Shown here: positions 62,861 through 64,000 of the stretch, piece after piece | Layout of the letters: each line of letters begins with the position of its first letter | Position numbering within the stretch: the first letter of the stretch is position 1 | Assembly: GCF_020085105.1 (NCBI RefSeq) | Contig: NC_058046.1 | Span: 13,295,175 to 13,359,174, forward strand | Reading direction: 5' to 3' | Length of the DNA stretch: 64,000 nt | DNA from: Siniperca chuatsi | Taxonomy: Eukaryota; Chordata; Actinopteri; Centrarchiformes; Sinipercidae | Translations under genes and position numbers: made by a program | Notes under the pieces: generated by a model | Told to the model about the DNA's origin: nothing | The model's database searches: none | Seen by the model: only the letters and a program-made list of their open reading frames with translations

Positions 62861-64000
62861 CTCCCTATCACACACACCCATACCCCACTCCCTCTCCTCG
62901 TCTCTATACTTCTTACAACTCCTTGTCAGGCTTTGAAACTTGATCTGTTGGTTGCCTGGTGACTGCAGCCTGGTTTTCAGGGTACTGAAGTTACCCTTCC
63001 CCACCCACCCCCTTCCTTTTATTCTGTATCTCAATGAACTCTTTTTCCCCCTTCAATCTCAGGGCTTTAAAGACAGGAGGATGCGTGCAGGGGGGGAAAA
63101 CACACACGTCGCTCATACCAGGCCATGGCCAAAGCAGTTTGAAAGTAAACATGGGAATGTGGAGAGGTTTCCGGCATCACGTCATACTCGTTTGCAGCTA
63201 ACAAGTTGCTTAGATGATTTAAGCAATGTCTGTACATTAAATCCTTTGTGCAAAGTAATGAACTATAATATTTTTTTTTAAAAAGGCAGTCTCTTCATTT
63301 GATCATTTGGTTCTCCCCCCAGTTGACATACTGTATATAAGAACGGAGAATTCTTGAATGCCCTGCAACCCTGAAGAAACAATATCACAAGAAACCCAAT
63401 ATCTTCAATTTTCACACAAGTTGCCCCTACAGACAGCAATGTCTGGAAAGCTATGAAATTCATTTAACTCTTTATATGGCCTTAAGACAGGGTGAAACAC
63501 ACACTGAGAGTAAAGACAGACAACAATGGCTAACAATTAACCCTGCATTCCTGACTGGGGCTGTTGCTGTGTGTAATAGTTAGGTTTAATGTTTGACTGA
63601 CCTCCTAAAAGACAGACCAGCGTTTTATGGGTGGTGCTCACTTAGAGGCACCATAAAATGAATGCCTCTCATTTCAGTGAGCATCTTTCAAACAACTGGG
63701 CAGGGCTGGGAGAGAGGAAATGTGCAGGCAGATGATAACAGGTGTGGGGATAACTTTAGGCATTTTCCTTTTATCTCACTATGAGGGATCCTCCCTGAGC
63801 TGCCCATTTCCTATGCAACCTTTTCCAATTGGACATGGAATTAACTGCCCACTGCAGGCTAAGAGGAAAAACACTTTCACGTGCAAAATCACACAAACCC
63901 TCTTTAACATACTCCTAATCCTCGTATGGCTAAATATTATGGTATACTCAAAGATCACTGTGGCTAATAGCACCTCTTGTAATATTCTGTAACATGACTA
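62184..64000. other. igsf9: igsf9 intron (right edge)
   Basis: No exon-like frame for the missing first half of Ig1 or a signal peptide was found here, so those exons should lie beyond the right edge. It contains a CA microsatellite. Confidence 0.55.
62809..62859. repeat. (CA)n microsatellite in igsf9 intron
   Basis: About 25 CA units with one ACGC interruption. Confidence 0.95.

Overview
This is vertebrate nuclear DNA, almost certainly from a teleost fish. Genes are split by short GT-AG introns. CA/TG microsatellites are dense, and L2/Maui-type LINE debris and other fish-type interspersed repeats lie between genes. The encoded proteins are close to human and zebrafish orthologues. All names below come from recalled family sequences, not from a search.

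Layout: (1) 103-2347, minus strand: 5' end of tmc2, a hair-cell mechanotransduction channel subunit; the rest lies to the left. (2) 2.35-12.5 kb: gene-free, repeat-rich. (3) 12.6-20.1 kb, plus: zfand5, an A20/AN1 zinc-finger ubiquitin-binding protein, with a noncoding CpG-type first exon. (4) 20.2-23 kb: intergenic, with a SINE-like repeat, a (TA)n tract and a broken LINE. (5) 23,262-37,013, plus: snrnp200 (Brr2), 44 coding exons and 2136 codons, complete. (6) 37,962-41,093, minus: ciao1, 7 exons, tail to tail with snrnp200. (7) 42,473-43,386, plus: tmem127, 3 coding exons. (8) 45,336-48,990, plus: gatd3 (ES1), 7 exons. (9) 51,863-62,183, minus: igsf9, whose signal peptide and first half-Ig exon lie beyond the right edge.

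The genes are not an operon and most are functionally unrelated. The block snrnp200-ciao1-tmem127 also lies together in human (2q11.2), so it looks like old conserved linkage. Exon boundaries were built by hand; reading phase closes at every junction of every gene. Lengths match the families: SNRNP200 2136 aa, TMEM127 237, ZFAND5 208, CIAO1 331, GATD3 269.

Most notable: the last intron of gatd3 has U12-type AT-AC splice sites and a near-perfect U12 branch site. It is nested inside a phase-compatible GT-AG pair, a twintron-like arrangement. Also notable are a 223-nt snrnp200 intron that is about two-thirds GT repeat, a giant 3.4-kb igsf9 intracellular exon, a proposed tmc2 start exon plus 24-nt microexon, a transposon with ~80-bp inverted ends in snrnp200 intron 4, and a near-perfect 49-bp hairpin in a ciao1 intron. 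I saw no evidence of a wholly new gene system.
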